From Pseudomonas putida (GTDB lineage Bacteria > Pseudomonadota > Gammaproteobacteria > Pseudomonadales > Pseudomonadaceae), in contig NZ_CP018846.1 in assembly GCF_002025705.1 (NCBI RefSeq), forward strand, positions 1,665,501-1,729,500: a DNA stretch of 64,000 nucleotides, given 5' to 3'. Below, one piece after another: positions 36,298-44,770 of this stretch (positions are counted from its first letter, which is position 1; each line of letters opens with the position of its first letter). The notes below the pieces were generated by a model that worked only from the letters and a program-made list of their open reading frames with translations, made no database searches and was not told where the DNA came from. The translations under genes were made by a program, and so were the position numbers.

Positions 36298-37463
36298 AGC
36301 ACGGCCTCCAGGATGCTCACGTAGTTGGTGACGGCCGCGCCGCCCATGTTGAAGACCCCTGCGCGGTCGGCGCGGGGCAGTTGCATGTCACCGGCCTGGC
36401 CGCTGAGCTGCATGGCCGCCATCACGTGCATCGACACGCCGGTGGCGCCGATCGGGTGGCCCTTGGACTTGAGCCCACCGGACGGGTTGATGGGCAGGCG
36501 GCCATCCTTGCGGCTGATGCCCTCGGCGATCACCCGTGCGCCCTGGCCGCGCTCGGCCAGGCCCATGGCCTCGTATTCGAGCAGCTCGGCGATGGTGAAG
36601 CAGTCGTGGGTTTCCACCAGGGACAGGTCATCAAGGGTCAGCCGTGCCTGGGTCAGCGCCTGCTGCCAGGCCCGCGCCGCGCCTTCGAACACCGTGGGGT
36701 CGCGGCGCGACAGCGGCAGGTAGTCGTTGACCTGCACCGCCGCGCGAAAGCGCACCGCCGGGCCATCGCCGCTGTGCTGGTCGGCACGGCTGATCACCAG
36801 TGCTGCGGCGCCGTCGCTGATCAGCGAGCAGTCGCTGCGCTTGAGCGGGCCGGCGACGAAGGGGTTTTTCTCCGAGGGCGTGCGGCAGAACTCGAAGCCG
36901 ACGTCGCGGCGCATGTGGGCGTACGGGTTGAGGGCGCCGTTGGCGTGGTTCTTGGCGGCGATCATCGCCAGAGCGTCGGACTGGTCGCCATAACGCTCGA
37001 AGTAAGCGCTGGCGATGTTGCCGAACACCCCGGCAAAGCCGCTTTCGATATCTGCCTCCTCACGGGCGTAGCAGCACTTGAGCAGGATCTTGCCGACCTC
37101 GGCGGTGGGCAGGCTGTTCATCTTCTCGAAACCGACCACCAGTGCATGCCGGGACTGGCCGCTGAGCACTGCCTGCAAGGCCGAGTGGATGGCTGCGGAG
37201 CCGGTGGAACAGGCGTTTTCCACCCGCACCGCCGGGGTGAAGCGCAGGGCCGGGATATGGTTGGCGAGCAGCGCGGAGGGGAAGTCCTGGTACAGGAACC
37301 CGGCGTTGAAATGGCCGACATGTACCGAGTCGATCTGTTCTGGATCAAGCCTGGCGTGGGCCAGCGCGCCGAGGGCGGCGTCGGCCAGCATGCGCTCGGG
37401 GTCGATGTCGGGAAACTTGCCGAAAGGGGCATGGTGCCAGCCGCTGATCAGGGGTGAATCCAT
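36294..37463 (-). CDS. thiolase family protein (acetyl-CoA acetyltransferase, SCP2-like)
   Basis: 389 residues. The nucleophilic Cys is in VENACSTGSAAIHSAL (Cys about 85) and GGLKSKGHPIGATG holds the active-site His. The second Cys of classical thiolases is replaced in NMGGAAVTNYVSIL, as in SCP2-type thiolases. It would cleave a 3-oxoacyl-CoA. First gene of the minus-strand arm. The ATG at 37463 is chosen because upstream in-frame codons run into the sigma54 promoter. Confidence 0.88.
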   Translation of the reverse strand: MDSPLISGWHHAPFGKFPDIDPERMLADAALGALAHARLDPEQIDSVHVGHFNAGFLYQDFPSALLANHIPALRFTPAVRVENACSTGSAAIHSALQAVLSGQSRHALVVGFEKMNSLPTAEVGKILLKCCYAREEADIESGFAGVFGNIASAYFERYGDQSDALAMIAAKNHANGALNPYAHMRRDVGFEFCRTPSEKNPFVAGPLKRSDCSLISDGAAALVISRADQHSGDGPAVRFRAAVQVNDYLPLSRRDPTVFEGAARAWQQALTQARLTLDDLSLVETHDCFTIAELLEYEAMGLAERGQGARVIAEGISRKDGRLPINPSGGLKSKGHPIGATGVSMHVMAAMQLSGQAGDMQLPRADRAGVFNMGGAAVTNYVSILEAVL

Positions 37464-37499
37464 GAGGTGAGTCCTCGCTCGATGGGTTTGCGAGGTCGA

Positions 37500-37516
37500 T
37501 GGCAAGAACGGTGCCA
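37500..37516 (-). promoter_or_regulatory. sigma54 (-24/-12) promoter for the thiolase operon
   Basis: Read on the minus strand, TGGCACCGTTCTTGCC has the GG-N10-GC core and matches TGGCAC-N5-TTGC. It ends about 38 bp before the thiolase ATG. The 392-bp gap 37464-37855 contains this site, an inverted repeat and a second sigma54 promoter in the opposite direction. Confidence 0.75.
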
Positions 37517-37590
37517 GCCCCTTGGCAAGGCGTCTGGGGCGTGCTTTTGTGGCCGTTGGCGAGGGTGTCGGCAGGTAGCAGGTGGGTGCT

Positions 37591-37638
37591 ACAGGTGTCG
37601 CCCTGATGGCCTGGGCGACAGGCCAGGGAGACACCTGT
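37591..37638. promoter_or_regulatory. inverted-repeat candidate enhancer (activator binding) site
   Basis: ACAGGTGTC (37591-37599) is mirrored by GACACCTGT (37630-37638). Nested inside is TGTCGCCC (37596-37603) mirrored by GGGCGACA (37613-37620). The centre is about 105 bp from the minus-strand sigma54 promoter and about 170 bp from the plus-strand one, the usual range for sigma54 activator sites. Confidence 0.6.
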
Positions 37639-37775
37639 TACATCCCGAGGGGCGCTACCGGCGCCGCATTACAAATTGATACAACGCCGCCTGCTCTGGC
37701 AGATGCCTTGTGAAACAGTGGCTTAGGCCCTGACCAAGGCTGGTGTGAGCGCCGTTTCGCCCAGCCAGCCAAGGG

Positions 37776-37791
37776 TGGCACCCCTATTGCT
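37776..37791 (+). promoter_or_regulatory. sigma54 (-24/-12) promoter for the TRAP operon
   Basis: TGGCACCCCTATTGCT has the GG-N10-GC core and the TGGCAC-N5-TTGC consensus. The TRAP binding-protein ATG is 65 bp downstream, preceded by GGAGA. Confidence 0.8.
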
Positions 37792-37855
37792 ATGTCACTG
37801 TCACCATCGCCTTATCCCACTCGATCAATAAGAACAAATAGGTCAGGAGAGCTTC

Positions 37856-38887
37856 ATGAGCGATTTCACCCGCCGTTCCTTCATCAAGACGGCCTCCATG
37901 GCATCGGCCGCGGTCGCCGCCGCCGGCCTGGGCCTGTACAGCAGCAACACGCGCGCTGCCGATTTCAAACTCAAGTTCGCCAACAACCTGCCCATCAGCC
38001 ACCCGATGAACGTGCGCGCCCGGGCCATGGCCAAGGCGATCAAGGAAGAAACCAACGGCGCGCTGACCGTGCAGGTGTTCCCCAGCAGCCAGCTGGGCAG
38101 CGACACCGACACCCTTGCCCAGGTGCGCTCCGGTGCGGTGGACCTGTTCTCGTTGTCGCCGGTGATCCTCGGCACCATGGTGCCGTCGGTGCAGATCAGC
38201 GCCGTGGGCTTTGCCTTCAAGGACTACCAGCAGGTGTGGAGTGCCATGGACGGCGCGCTCGGCGAGCATGTGCGCGGCGAAATCGCCAAGACCGGCACGC
38301 TGTTCGCCTTCGACCGCATGTGGGACAACGGCTTTCGCGTCACCACCACCAGCACCCGGCCGGTGGCCAGCCCCGACGACCTGCGCGGCATGAAGCTGCG
38401 GGTACCGCCGAGCCCGATCATCATGTCGATCTTCCGCGCCCTGGAAGCGGCGCCAACGAGCATCAACTTCGCCGAAGTGTATTCGGCGCTGCAGACGCGC
38501 ATCGTCGAAGGCCAGGAGAACCCCATGACCCTGGTGTCCTCGGCCAAGCTGTACGAGGTGCAGAAATACTGCTCGCTGACCAACCATGTGTGGGACGGCT
38601 TCTGGATGCTCGGCAACAGCGCCTCGTTCGCCCGGCTGCCGGCGGACATGCAGGCGATTCTGCGCAAGCATATCGACGCGGCGGTGATGGGCCAGCGCGA
38701 AGACCTTGCCAAGCTCGAAGGCAGCACCCGCGATACATTGAAGGGGCAGGGCCTGGAGCTGGTGGAAGCGCCGGCCGATGCCTTCCGCGACAAGCTGCGC
38801 AGCGCCAACTACTACGCCGACTGGCACGACAAGTTCGGCGAGCAGGCCTGGGCCATCCTCGAGCAGTATTCCGGGAAGCTGGCATGA
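37856..38887 (+). CDS. TRAP transporter substrate-binding protein, DctP family
   Basis: 343 residues. A Tat signal (FTRRSFIK followed by an Ala-rich hydrophobic stretch) exports it folded; the mature part starts near ADFKLKFANNLP. The conserved central Arg region MKLRVPPSPIIMSIF contacts the ligand carboxylate, and SALQTRIVEGQENPMTLV is a family hallmark. It captures an organic acid in the periplasm for the fused permease that overlaps its end by 4 bp. Confidence 0.93.
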   Translation: MSDFTRRSFIKTASMASAAVAAAGLGLYSSNTRAADFKLKFANNLPISHPMNVRARAMAKAIKEETNGALTVQVFPSSQLGSDTDTLAQVRSGAVDLFSLSPVILGTMVPSVQISAVGFAFKDYQQVWSAMDGALGEHVRGEIAKTGTLFAFDRMWDNGFRVTTTSTRPVASPDDLRGMKLRVPPSPIIMSIFRALEAAPTSINFAEVYSALQTRIVEGQENPMTLVSSAKLYEVQKYCSLTNHVWDGFWMLGNSASFARLPADMQAILRKHIDAAVMGQREDLAKLEGSTRDTLKGQGLELVEAPADAFRDKLRSANYYADWHDKFGEQAWAILEQYSGKLA

Positions 38888-40767
38888 TGCGCGCCCCAGC
38901 GCTACCGGCCTCCACCGTTTCGCAGCGCCTGCCGGCCCGGGTGCTGATCTGCCTCAACAGCTGGGCCATGCGCCTGGTAGGCGTGATTGCGGTCGCCTTG
39001 ATGGTGATCGAGACCTTCGTGCTGCTGGCGGGGGTAATTGCCCGCTACGTGTTGCACAGCCCGCTGATCTGGTCCGACGAGCTGGCTTCGTCGCTGTTCA
39101 TCTGGCTGGCGATGTTCGGCGCGGTGCTGGCGCTGGACCGAGGCGAGCACATGCGCATGTCGGCGCTGGTGAACAAGCTGCCCGACGCCTGGCGTGGTTT
39201 CAGCGAGACGCTGTCGGCACTGATCGTCTGCCTGTTCGTGGCCATGATCATCTCGCCGGCCATGCAGCACTCCCACGAGCAGATGTGGATCACCACCCCG
39301 GCGCTAGGCATCCCCGATGGCGTGCGCGCGGCGGCCTTGCCGGTGGGCGCGGTGCTGATGCTGCTGGCGGCGGTGGCGCGCATGGCGCGCTACTCCACGG
39401 TGCGCCAGTTCATGGCCGGGCTGGCCGTGGTCGGCACGGTGGCGGCGGCATTGTGGCTGGCGCAGCCGCTGCTGGCGGCCATGGGCAACTACAACCTGGT
39501 GGTGTTCTTCCTGGTGCTCCTGGGCGCCTGTGTGTTCGGCGGCATCCCCATCGCCTTCGCCTTCGGCACCGCGACCATGGCCTACCTGGCGCTGGCGACC
39601 CATGCGCCGCTGTCGATCGTGGTCGGGCGCATGGATGAAGGCATGTCGCACATGGTACTGCTGGCCGTGCCGTTGTTCGTGTTGCTGGGCGTGGTGCTGC
39701 AGCTGTCGGGCATGGCGCGCACGCTGATCGACTTCATGGCCTCGCTGCTCGGCCATGTGCGCGGCGGCCTGCAATACGTGCTGCTGGGGGCGATGTTCTT
39801 GGTGTCGGGGATCTCCGGCTCCAAGGTCGCCGACATGGCCGCCGTGGCCCCGGCGCTGTTCCCGGAAATGAAACGCCGTGGTTCCAAGCCTGAAGAGCTG
39901 GCGGCGCTGCTGTCGGCCACCGGGGCGATGACAGAGACCATTCCGCCGAGCCTGGTGCTGATCACCATCGGCGCGGTGTGCAGCGTCTCGATCACCGCGC
40001 TGTTCATCGGCGGGCTGATGCCGGCGGTGGTGGCGACCCTGGCCATTGCGGTGGTGTGCTGGTGGCGCTCGCGCAAGGATGAACGCCCGGCCATCGAGCG
40101 TGCACCGCTGTCGCGGGTGGCCAAGACCTTCCTGGTCGCCTTGCCGGCGCTGGCGCTGCCGCTGCTGATTCGCGTGGCGGTGCTGGAAGGGGCGGCCACT
40201 GCCACCGAGGTATCGACCATCGGCGTGGCCTACGTGGTGCTGGTGGGCCTGGTGATGCACCTGTTCATGCGCCATATCGAATGGCGCCGGCTGTACCCGA
40301 TGCTGCTGGAAGCGGCGGCGCTGTCGGGGGCGATCCTGCTGATCATCGGCATGGCTTCGTCGATGGCCTGGGCGCTGACCCAATCGGGTTTCTCGCAGTC
40401 GCTGGTGGAGCTGATCGAGGACATTCCCGGCGGCGTCATCGGCTTCATGGTGGTGACCATCCTCACCTTCCTGATCCTCGGCAGTGTGCTTGAGGGCATC
40501 CCCGCCATCGTGCTGTTCGGCCCGTTGATGTTCCCTTTGGCCGAGCTGCTCGGCATTCATCCGGTGCACTACGCCATGGTGGTGATCCTGGCCATGGGCG
40601 TGGGGCTGTTCGCACCGCCGCTGGGGGTGGGCTTCTATGCCGCCTGCGCGATCAGCAAGACCTCTTCCGACCACGTTATCCGCCGCGTCTGGGGTTACCT
40701 CGGCGCGCTGCTGGTGGCGCTGGCGATCGTTGCCTGTTTCCCGTGGATTTCCATCGGTTTCCTCTGA
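38884..40767 (+). CDS. TRAP transporter permease, DctQ-DctM fusion
   Basis: 627 residues. The first about 190 form the small four-helix DctQ subunit (RYVLHSPLIWSDELASSLFIW). The rest form the 12-helix DctM subunit (FGGIPIAFAFGTAT, VSGISGSKVADMAAVAP, ILGSVLEGIPAIVLFGPL). Both functions are usually separate genes; the fusion is common in some TRAP groups. It drives uptake with the sodium gradient. ATG at 38884 or 38887 are both possible. Confidence 0.93.
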   Translation: MMRAPALPASTVSQRLPARVLICLNSWAMRLVGVIAVALMVIETFVLLAGVIARYVLHSPLIWSDELASSLFIWLAMFGAVLALDRGEHMRMSALVNKLPDAWRGFSETLSALIVCLFVAMIISPAMQHSHEQMWITTPALGIPDGVRAAALPVGAVLMLLAAVARMARYSTVRQFMAGLAVVGTVAAALWLAQPLLAAMGNYNLVVFFLVLLGACVFGGIPIAFAFGTATMAYLALATHAPLSIVVGRMDEGMSHMVLLAVPLFVLLGVVLQLSGMARTLIDFMASLLGHVRGGLQYVLLGAMFLVSGISGSKVADMAAVAPALFPEMKRRGSKPEELAALLSATGAMTETIPPSLVLITIGAVCSVSITALFIGGLMPAVVATLAIAVVCWWRSRKDERPAIERAPLSRVAKTFLVALPALALPLLIRVAVLEGAATATEVSTIGVAYVVLVGLVMHLFMRHIEWRRLYPMLLEAAALSGAILLIIGMASSMAWALTQSGFSQSLVELIEDIPGGVIGFMVVTILTFLILGSVLEGIPAIVLFGPLMFPLAELLGIHPVHYAMVVILAMGVGLFAPPLGVGFYAACAISKTSSDHVIRRVWGYLGALLVALAIVACFPWISIGFL

Positions 40768-40779
40768 GAGAGCCCTGAC

Positions 40780-41571
40780 ATGAGCCAAGCTGCGAAAACG
40801 ACTTTGCCTGTATCCGCCCACGGACGCGTGGCCCTGGTGACCGGTGCCGCCATGGGCATCGGCGCGGCCATTGCCGAACGCCTGGGGCATGACGGCCACA
40901 CAGTGGTGGTGGCCGACATCAACCTCAAGGCCGCCGAGGAGATGGTCGCCGGCCTGCAAGCCCAAGGTATCGATGCCCTGGCACTGGCCATCGACATTGG
41001 TGATGCGGCGTCGATCAGCGCGCTGTTCGACACCCTGCGCGAGCGCTGCGGGCGTTGCGATGTGCTGGTCAACAACGCCGGCATCGCCCGCACCCAAGCG
41101 TTCCTAGACACCGAACTGGAGGGCTGGCAGCGGCTGATGAACGTCAACCTCACCGGCACCTTGCTGTGCAGCCAGCAGGCGGCGCAGCTGATGCGCGAGC
41201 AGGGCTGGGGGCGGATCATCAACGTCGCCTCGATCAGCGGCATGCGCGCCAGCATGGGGCGCACTGCTTATGGCACGTCGAAGGCGGCGGTGATCGGCCT
41301 GACCCGGCAGATGGCCATCGAGCTGGCCGAGCATGGCATTACCGTCAACGGTATCGCCCCAGGGCCTGTGGACACGCCACTGACGCGCACCTTGCACTCG
41401 GCGGCGACCCGCGAGTCGTACGCCCGGGCGGTGCCGTTGCGGCGTTACGGCACGCCGGCGGAGATGGCCGGGGCGGTCGCGTTTCTGGCGTCGGAGGATG
41501 CGTCGTACATCAGCGGGCATGTGATCCCGGTGGACGGCGGGTTCATGGCGTCCGGGATTCTGGAGATCTGA
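40780..41571 (+). CDS. SDR-family oxidoreductase
   Basis: 263 residues, classical SDR: TGAAMGIGAAIAE nucleotide loop, NNAG, and the catalytic Ser...Tyr-x-x-x-Lys in SISGMRASMGRTAYGTSK. The motif VVVADI (Asp at the end of beta2) suggests NAD preference. It follows the permease by 12 bp, so it belongs to the TRAP operon and would oxidise a hydroxyl of the imported compound or its CoA ester. Substrate unknown. Confidence 0.9.
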   Translation: MSQAAKTTLPVSAHGRVALVTGAAMGIGAAIAERLGHDGHTVVVADINLKAAEEMVAGLQAQGIDALALAIDIGDAASISALFDTLRERCGRCDVLVNNAGIARTQAFLDTELEGWQRLMNVNLTGTLLCSQQAAQLMREQGWGRIINVASISGMRASMGRTAYGTSKAAVIGLTRQMAIELAEHGITVNGIAPGPVDTPLTRTLHSAATRESYARAVPLRRYGTPAEMAGAVAFLASEDASYISGHVIPVDGGFMASGILEI

Positions 41572-41602
41572 TTCGCTGGTTTCGCGCAGATCCAAAGGCT
41601 GG

Positions 41603-41706
41603 CGCGGTCCTTGTGGGAGCGGGCTTGCCCGCGAAGCAGGCGACGCCGTGGATGGCACGGGCTCCGCCCGTGTTCGCGGGCAAGCCCGCTCCCACAGGGA
41701 CCGCGT
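41603..41706. repeat. REP pair (inverted)
   Basis: CGGTCCTTGTGGGAGCGGGC TTGCCCGCGAA is mirrored by TTCGCGGGCAAGCCCGCTCC CACAGGGACCG, giving one very long imperfect hairpin between convergent SDR and LysR genes. Confidence 0.9.
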
Positions 41707-41752
41707 CAGTTTTTGGAAATTGGGCAAGACAGTGCCGCCCAGAGTATGGGGG

Positions 41753-42676
41753 TCAGTCTTCAGTCTGGCGCCGCGCCTCGTCTTCCCGCGTCGCCTGCTC
41801 GCCGGCTTGCAGCGCGGTTTCGACGAAGGTGGCGATGCACGGGTTGTGGTTGTCGGCCTTCCACACCGCCACCACCTCGATCACCGGGGCTTCGCGCAAG
41901 GGCCGGAAACTGGTGCTGGCCAGGCGCATGTTGCGCATCGAACGCGGCACGATGGCCACCCCCAGGCCTTCGCCGACCAGGTTGACGATGGTCTGCTGCA
42001 TGTTGATCTCCAGGCCGATGTTTGGTGTTACCCCGTGCTGCAGGCAGTAGCTGCAGATCATGTCGTGCAGGGCAGGGGCGATGCGCCGGGGCACGATGAT
42101 GAAAGTCTCGTCGGCCAGTTCGCGCGGCTCCACCAGCGCCTGCCCGGCCAGGCGGTGGCCGGGGGGCAGCACCAGGGTCATTTCCTCGCGGTACAGCGTG
42201 ACCGTCTCAAGGCCCGTGCAATCCTGCGGGCGGTACATGATCGCCACATCCTTGTTGCCGCTGCTGATGTCCTGGGCCAGGTCCAGCGGCAAGGTTTCAG
42301 TGAGCTTGAGGTCCACCTGCGGATACAGCGCAGCATAGCGCCGGGTAATGGCCGGGGTGATGCTGTAGGCCGTGGACATCATGAACCCCACCGACAATTC
42401 GCCCGCCGCCCCCCGCGCCGCAGCCAGGGCATTGCGCTTGGCCTGTTCAAAGGCGGCGAACACCGTGCCGGTGTCGAGGTAGAAGCGCTGGCCGGCCTCG
42501 GTCAGTTCCACCCGCCGGCGCGAACGGTCGAACAGCTTGACCCCCAACTCTTCCTCCAGCAACGCGATCTGCCGTGACAGCGGCGGTTGGGAGATGTGCA
42601 GGCGCTCGGCGGCACGGCCGAAGTGCAGGGTTTCGGCCAGGGTGCGGAAGTAATGAAGGTGGCGCAGTTCGATCAT
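41753..42676 (-). CDS. LysR-family transcriptional regulator
   Basis: 307 residues with N-terminal HTH (ELRHLHYFRTLAETLHFGRA, then HISQPPLSRQIALLE) of the CatR/BenM-like type and an effector domain. The ATG at 42676 is the family start. It is divergent from the sigma54 activator gene over a 160-bp gap and probably regulates that gene or the nearby SDR genes. Confidence 0.9.
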   Translation of the reverse strand: MIELRHLHYFRTLAETLHFGRAAERLHISQPPLSRQIALLEEELGVKLFDRSRRRVELTEAGQRFYLDTGTVFAAFEQAKRNALAAARGAAGELSVGFMMSTAYSITPAITRRYAALYPQVDLKLTETLPLDLAQDISSGNKDVAIMYRPQDCTGLETVTLYREEMTLVLPPGHRLAGQALVEPRELADETFIIVPRRIAPALHDMICSYCLQHGVTPNIGLEINMQQTIVNLVGEGLGVAIVPRSMRNMRLASTSFRPLREAPVIEVVAVWKADNHNPCIATFVETALQAGEQATREDEARRQTED

Positions 42677-42835
42677 GATGCTCTCAAAGGTATCAGTCGA
42701 TGCTTGATTATGTATTGGAAAATATAACTGCGCCTCCCTAATGTGAACCTGCAACACCCCTTCGGCCCCGGCGGCGCCACAAGCGCCGCCCGCCGGCATA
42801 GTCACAAGCTATAGAACAAGAAAAAGGTGACGCTA

Positions 42836-43867
42836 ATGACCGCTTTGACCGACCCTGTTCGCCCTTGCCTGCCCGCTGTTCCCGAATGCGATATCGCCCA
42901 TGACAGCGACCCGCTGGTGCGCCAGGCCTTCCGCCGTGCGCTGCGCCTGATGGAGCGTGGCATCGCCGTGTTGATCCGCGGCGAGACCGGCACTGGCAAG
43001 GAGATCCTCGCCCGCGCCCTGCATGCCCACAGCCAGCGCCGCGCCGCCCAGCTGGTGGCGCTGAACTGCGCGTCCATCCCCGAGACGCTGATCGAAAGCG
43101 AGCTGTTCGGCTACAGCCGTGGCGCCTTCTCCGGTGCACTGCCGGGGGGCAAGAAGGGCAAGGTGCAGCAGGCCGACGGCGGCACGCTGTTTCTCGATGA
43201 AATCGGCGACATGCCGTTCGAGCAGCAGACCCGTCTGCTGCGGGTAATTGCCGAACGCGAAGTGACCCCGCTGGGCGCCGAGCGCAGCGTGCCGGTGAAC
43301 TTCGCGCTGGTTTGCGCCACGCACCAGGACCTGGCGGCGCGGGTGGCCGATGGCAGCTTCCGTGAAGACTTGTTCTATCGCATCGCCACCGGCGTGGTGG
43401 AGCTGCCGCCGCTGCGCGAGCGCAACGACCGCGGCGAGCTGCTGTGCAACATGGTCGCCTACGAGCTGCCAGGCTGCGACCCACGCCAGGTGCTGAGCGA
43501 AGTCTGGGCGCTGCTGCTGGCGCACCCGTGGCCCGGGAATCTGCGCCAGATGCGCGCGGTAGTACGCTACGCCTGCGCGGTGATGGAAGGCGCGCGCATC
43601 CAGCGCTGCGACCTGCCGCTGGACTTCCTCGGCCAGTGCCAGGCGCCGCGCCCGCTGCCGGCCAACATCACCCCGATCCGCCGCCCGGCGCAGCAGGGCG
43701 ATGAGCGCGCCGACGTGCTCGACACCCTGCAGTCATGCCGCTGGAACATGTCTGCCGCCGCCCGCGAGCTGGGTATCTGCCGGCCCTCGCTGTACCGGGT
43801 GATGCGCCGGCTGGACATCCCGCCGCTCAAGGAGCAGCTGGCACTGGGTGCCTGCGGTAGCGCCTGA
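42836..43867 (+). CDS. sigma54-dependent transcriptional activator without sensor domain
   Basis: 343 residues. The AAA+ domain starts almost at once: Walker A GETGTGKE near 50, the sigma54-contact loop as GAFSGA (usual form GAFTGA), Walker B GGTLFLDEIGDMP, and FREDLFYRI. A Fis-type HTH closes the protein (NMSAAARELGICRPSLYRVM). There is no receiver, PAS or GAF domain; only about 30 residues precede the AAA+ core. The ATG at 42836 is placed by AAGGTG upstream. Likely activator of the two sigma54 promoters at 37500-37791. Confidence 0.9.
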   Translation: MTALTDPVRPCLPAVPECDIAHDSDPLVRQAFRRALRLMERGIAVLIRGETGTGKEILARALHAHSQRRAAQLVALNCASIPETLIESELFGYSRGAFSGALPGGKKGKVQQADGGTLFLDEIGDMPFEQQTRLLRVIAEREVTPLGAERSVPVNFALVCATHQDLAARVADGSFREDLFYRIATGVVELPPLRERNDRGELLCNMVAYELPGCDPRQVLSEVWALLLAHPWPGNLRQMRAVVRYACAVMEGARIQRCDLPLDFLGQCQAPRPLPANITPIRRPAQQGDERADVLDTLQSCRWNMSAAARELGICRPSLYRVMRRLDIPPLKEQLALGACGSA

Positions 43868-43952
43868 GCCCGTTCTTGTTTGCACATACGACCAACGCCC
43901 TTTGCCATGCAGAGGGCGCGCCTGGCTACGGCCTTTTGAAGGGATAACCACC

Positions 43953-44735
43953 ATGAGCAACACTGCCGTGCACGCTGCATTGAACTTCACCCTGGCCGGG
44001 CGCACCGCGTTGGTCACCGGCGCCGCCCGAGGTATCGGCCACGCGATTGCCGCGGCGCTGGGGTATGGCGGGGCGCGGGTCGCCCTGTGCGACCTGGACC
44101 CGGACGCGGCCGAACTGGCTGCTGCACGCTTGCGCGAGCAGGGCGTCGAGGCGATTGGCGTGGGGGTGGATGTGGCCGACGAGGCGCAGGTGCAGGCGAT
44201 GGTCGAGCAGGTGGAGGCGCAGCTGGGTGGCGTCGACATCCTGGTCAACAACGCCGGGATCGTCTCCACTGCACCGCTGCTGGAACTGACCACGGCGGAG
44301 TGGAACCGGGTGATGGCCATCGACCTCAACAGCGTGTTCTTCTGCGCCAAGGCCGTGCTGCCGGGCATGATGGCGCGGCGTGGCGGGCGCATCATCAATA
44401 TCGCCTCGGTGGCCGGCAAGCGTGGCGGCGGGTTGTTGGGCAACAGTTGCTACGCGGCGGCCAAGGGCGCGGTGATCGCCCTGACCAAGGGCCTGGCGCG
44501 CGAGGCGGGGCCTTACGACATCACGGTCAATGCCGTGTCGCCCGCATTGACCGATACCGAGATGACCAGCGTGCTGGCGCCGCAGGCCAGGGCTCAGGTG
44601 CTGGCACAGATGCCGCTGGGGCGGGCCGGAACACCGCGGGACATTGCGGCGGCGGTGTGCTTCCTGGCGTCGGCTGAGGCGGGGTTCGTGACCGGGGAAA
44701 TCATGGATGTGGATGGTGGCTTCATGCGTGACTGA
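43953..44735 (+). CDS. SDR-family oxidoreductase
   Basis: 260 residues. TGAARGIGHAIAAALG, NNAG and the catalytic segment ASVAGKRGGGLLGNSCYAAAK are clear; beta2 ends VALCDLD (Asp, NAD-type). It resembles 3-oxoacyl reductases and 3-hydroxyacyl-CoA dehydrogenases. It follows the activator gene by 85 bp with AAGGGAT before the ATG. Probably a second oxidation step of the same pathway. Confidence 0.9.
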   Translation: MSNTAVHAALNFTLAGRTALVTGAARGIGHAIAAALGYGGARVALCDLDPDAAELAAARLREQGVEAIGVGVDVADEAQVQAMVEQVEAQLGGVDILVNNAGIVSTAPLLELTTAEWNRVMAIDLNSVFFCAKAVLPGMMARRGGRIINIASVAGKRGGGLLGNSCYAAAKGAVIALTKGLAREAGPYDITVNAVSPALTDTEMTSVLAPQARAQVLAQMPLGRAGTPRDIAAAVCFLASAEAGFVTGEIMDVDGGFMRD

Positions 44736-44742
44736 TAGAGCG

Positions 44743-44766
44743 TCGGGGCTGCAGCGCAGCCCCGGC
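44743..44766. repeat. short REP-like hairpin
   Basis: TCGGGGCTGCAGCGCAGCCC CGGC, followed by CATCTCAAGC. It has the same stem and flank as the copy after cysG and lies between convergent genes. Confidence 0.65.
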
Positions 44767-44770
44767 CATC

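Noticed and set aside
42677..42835. LysR-type binding box between the LysR and sigma54 activator genes
   Set aside because: Several T-N11-A matches exist in this AT-rich stretch, but none is clearly better than chance.
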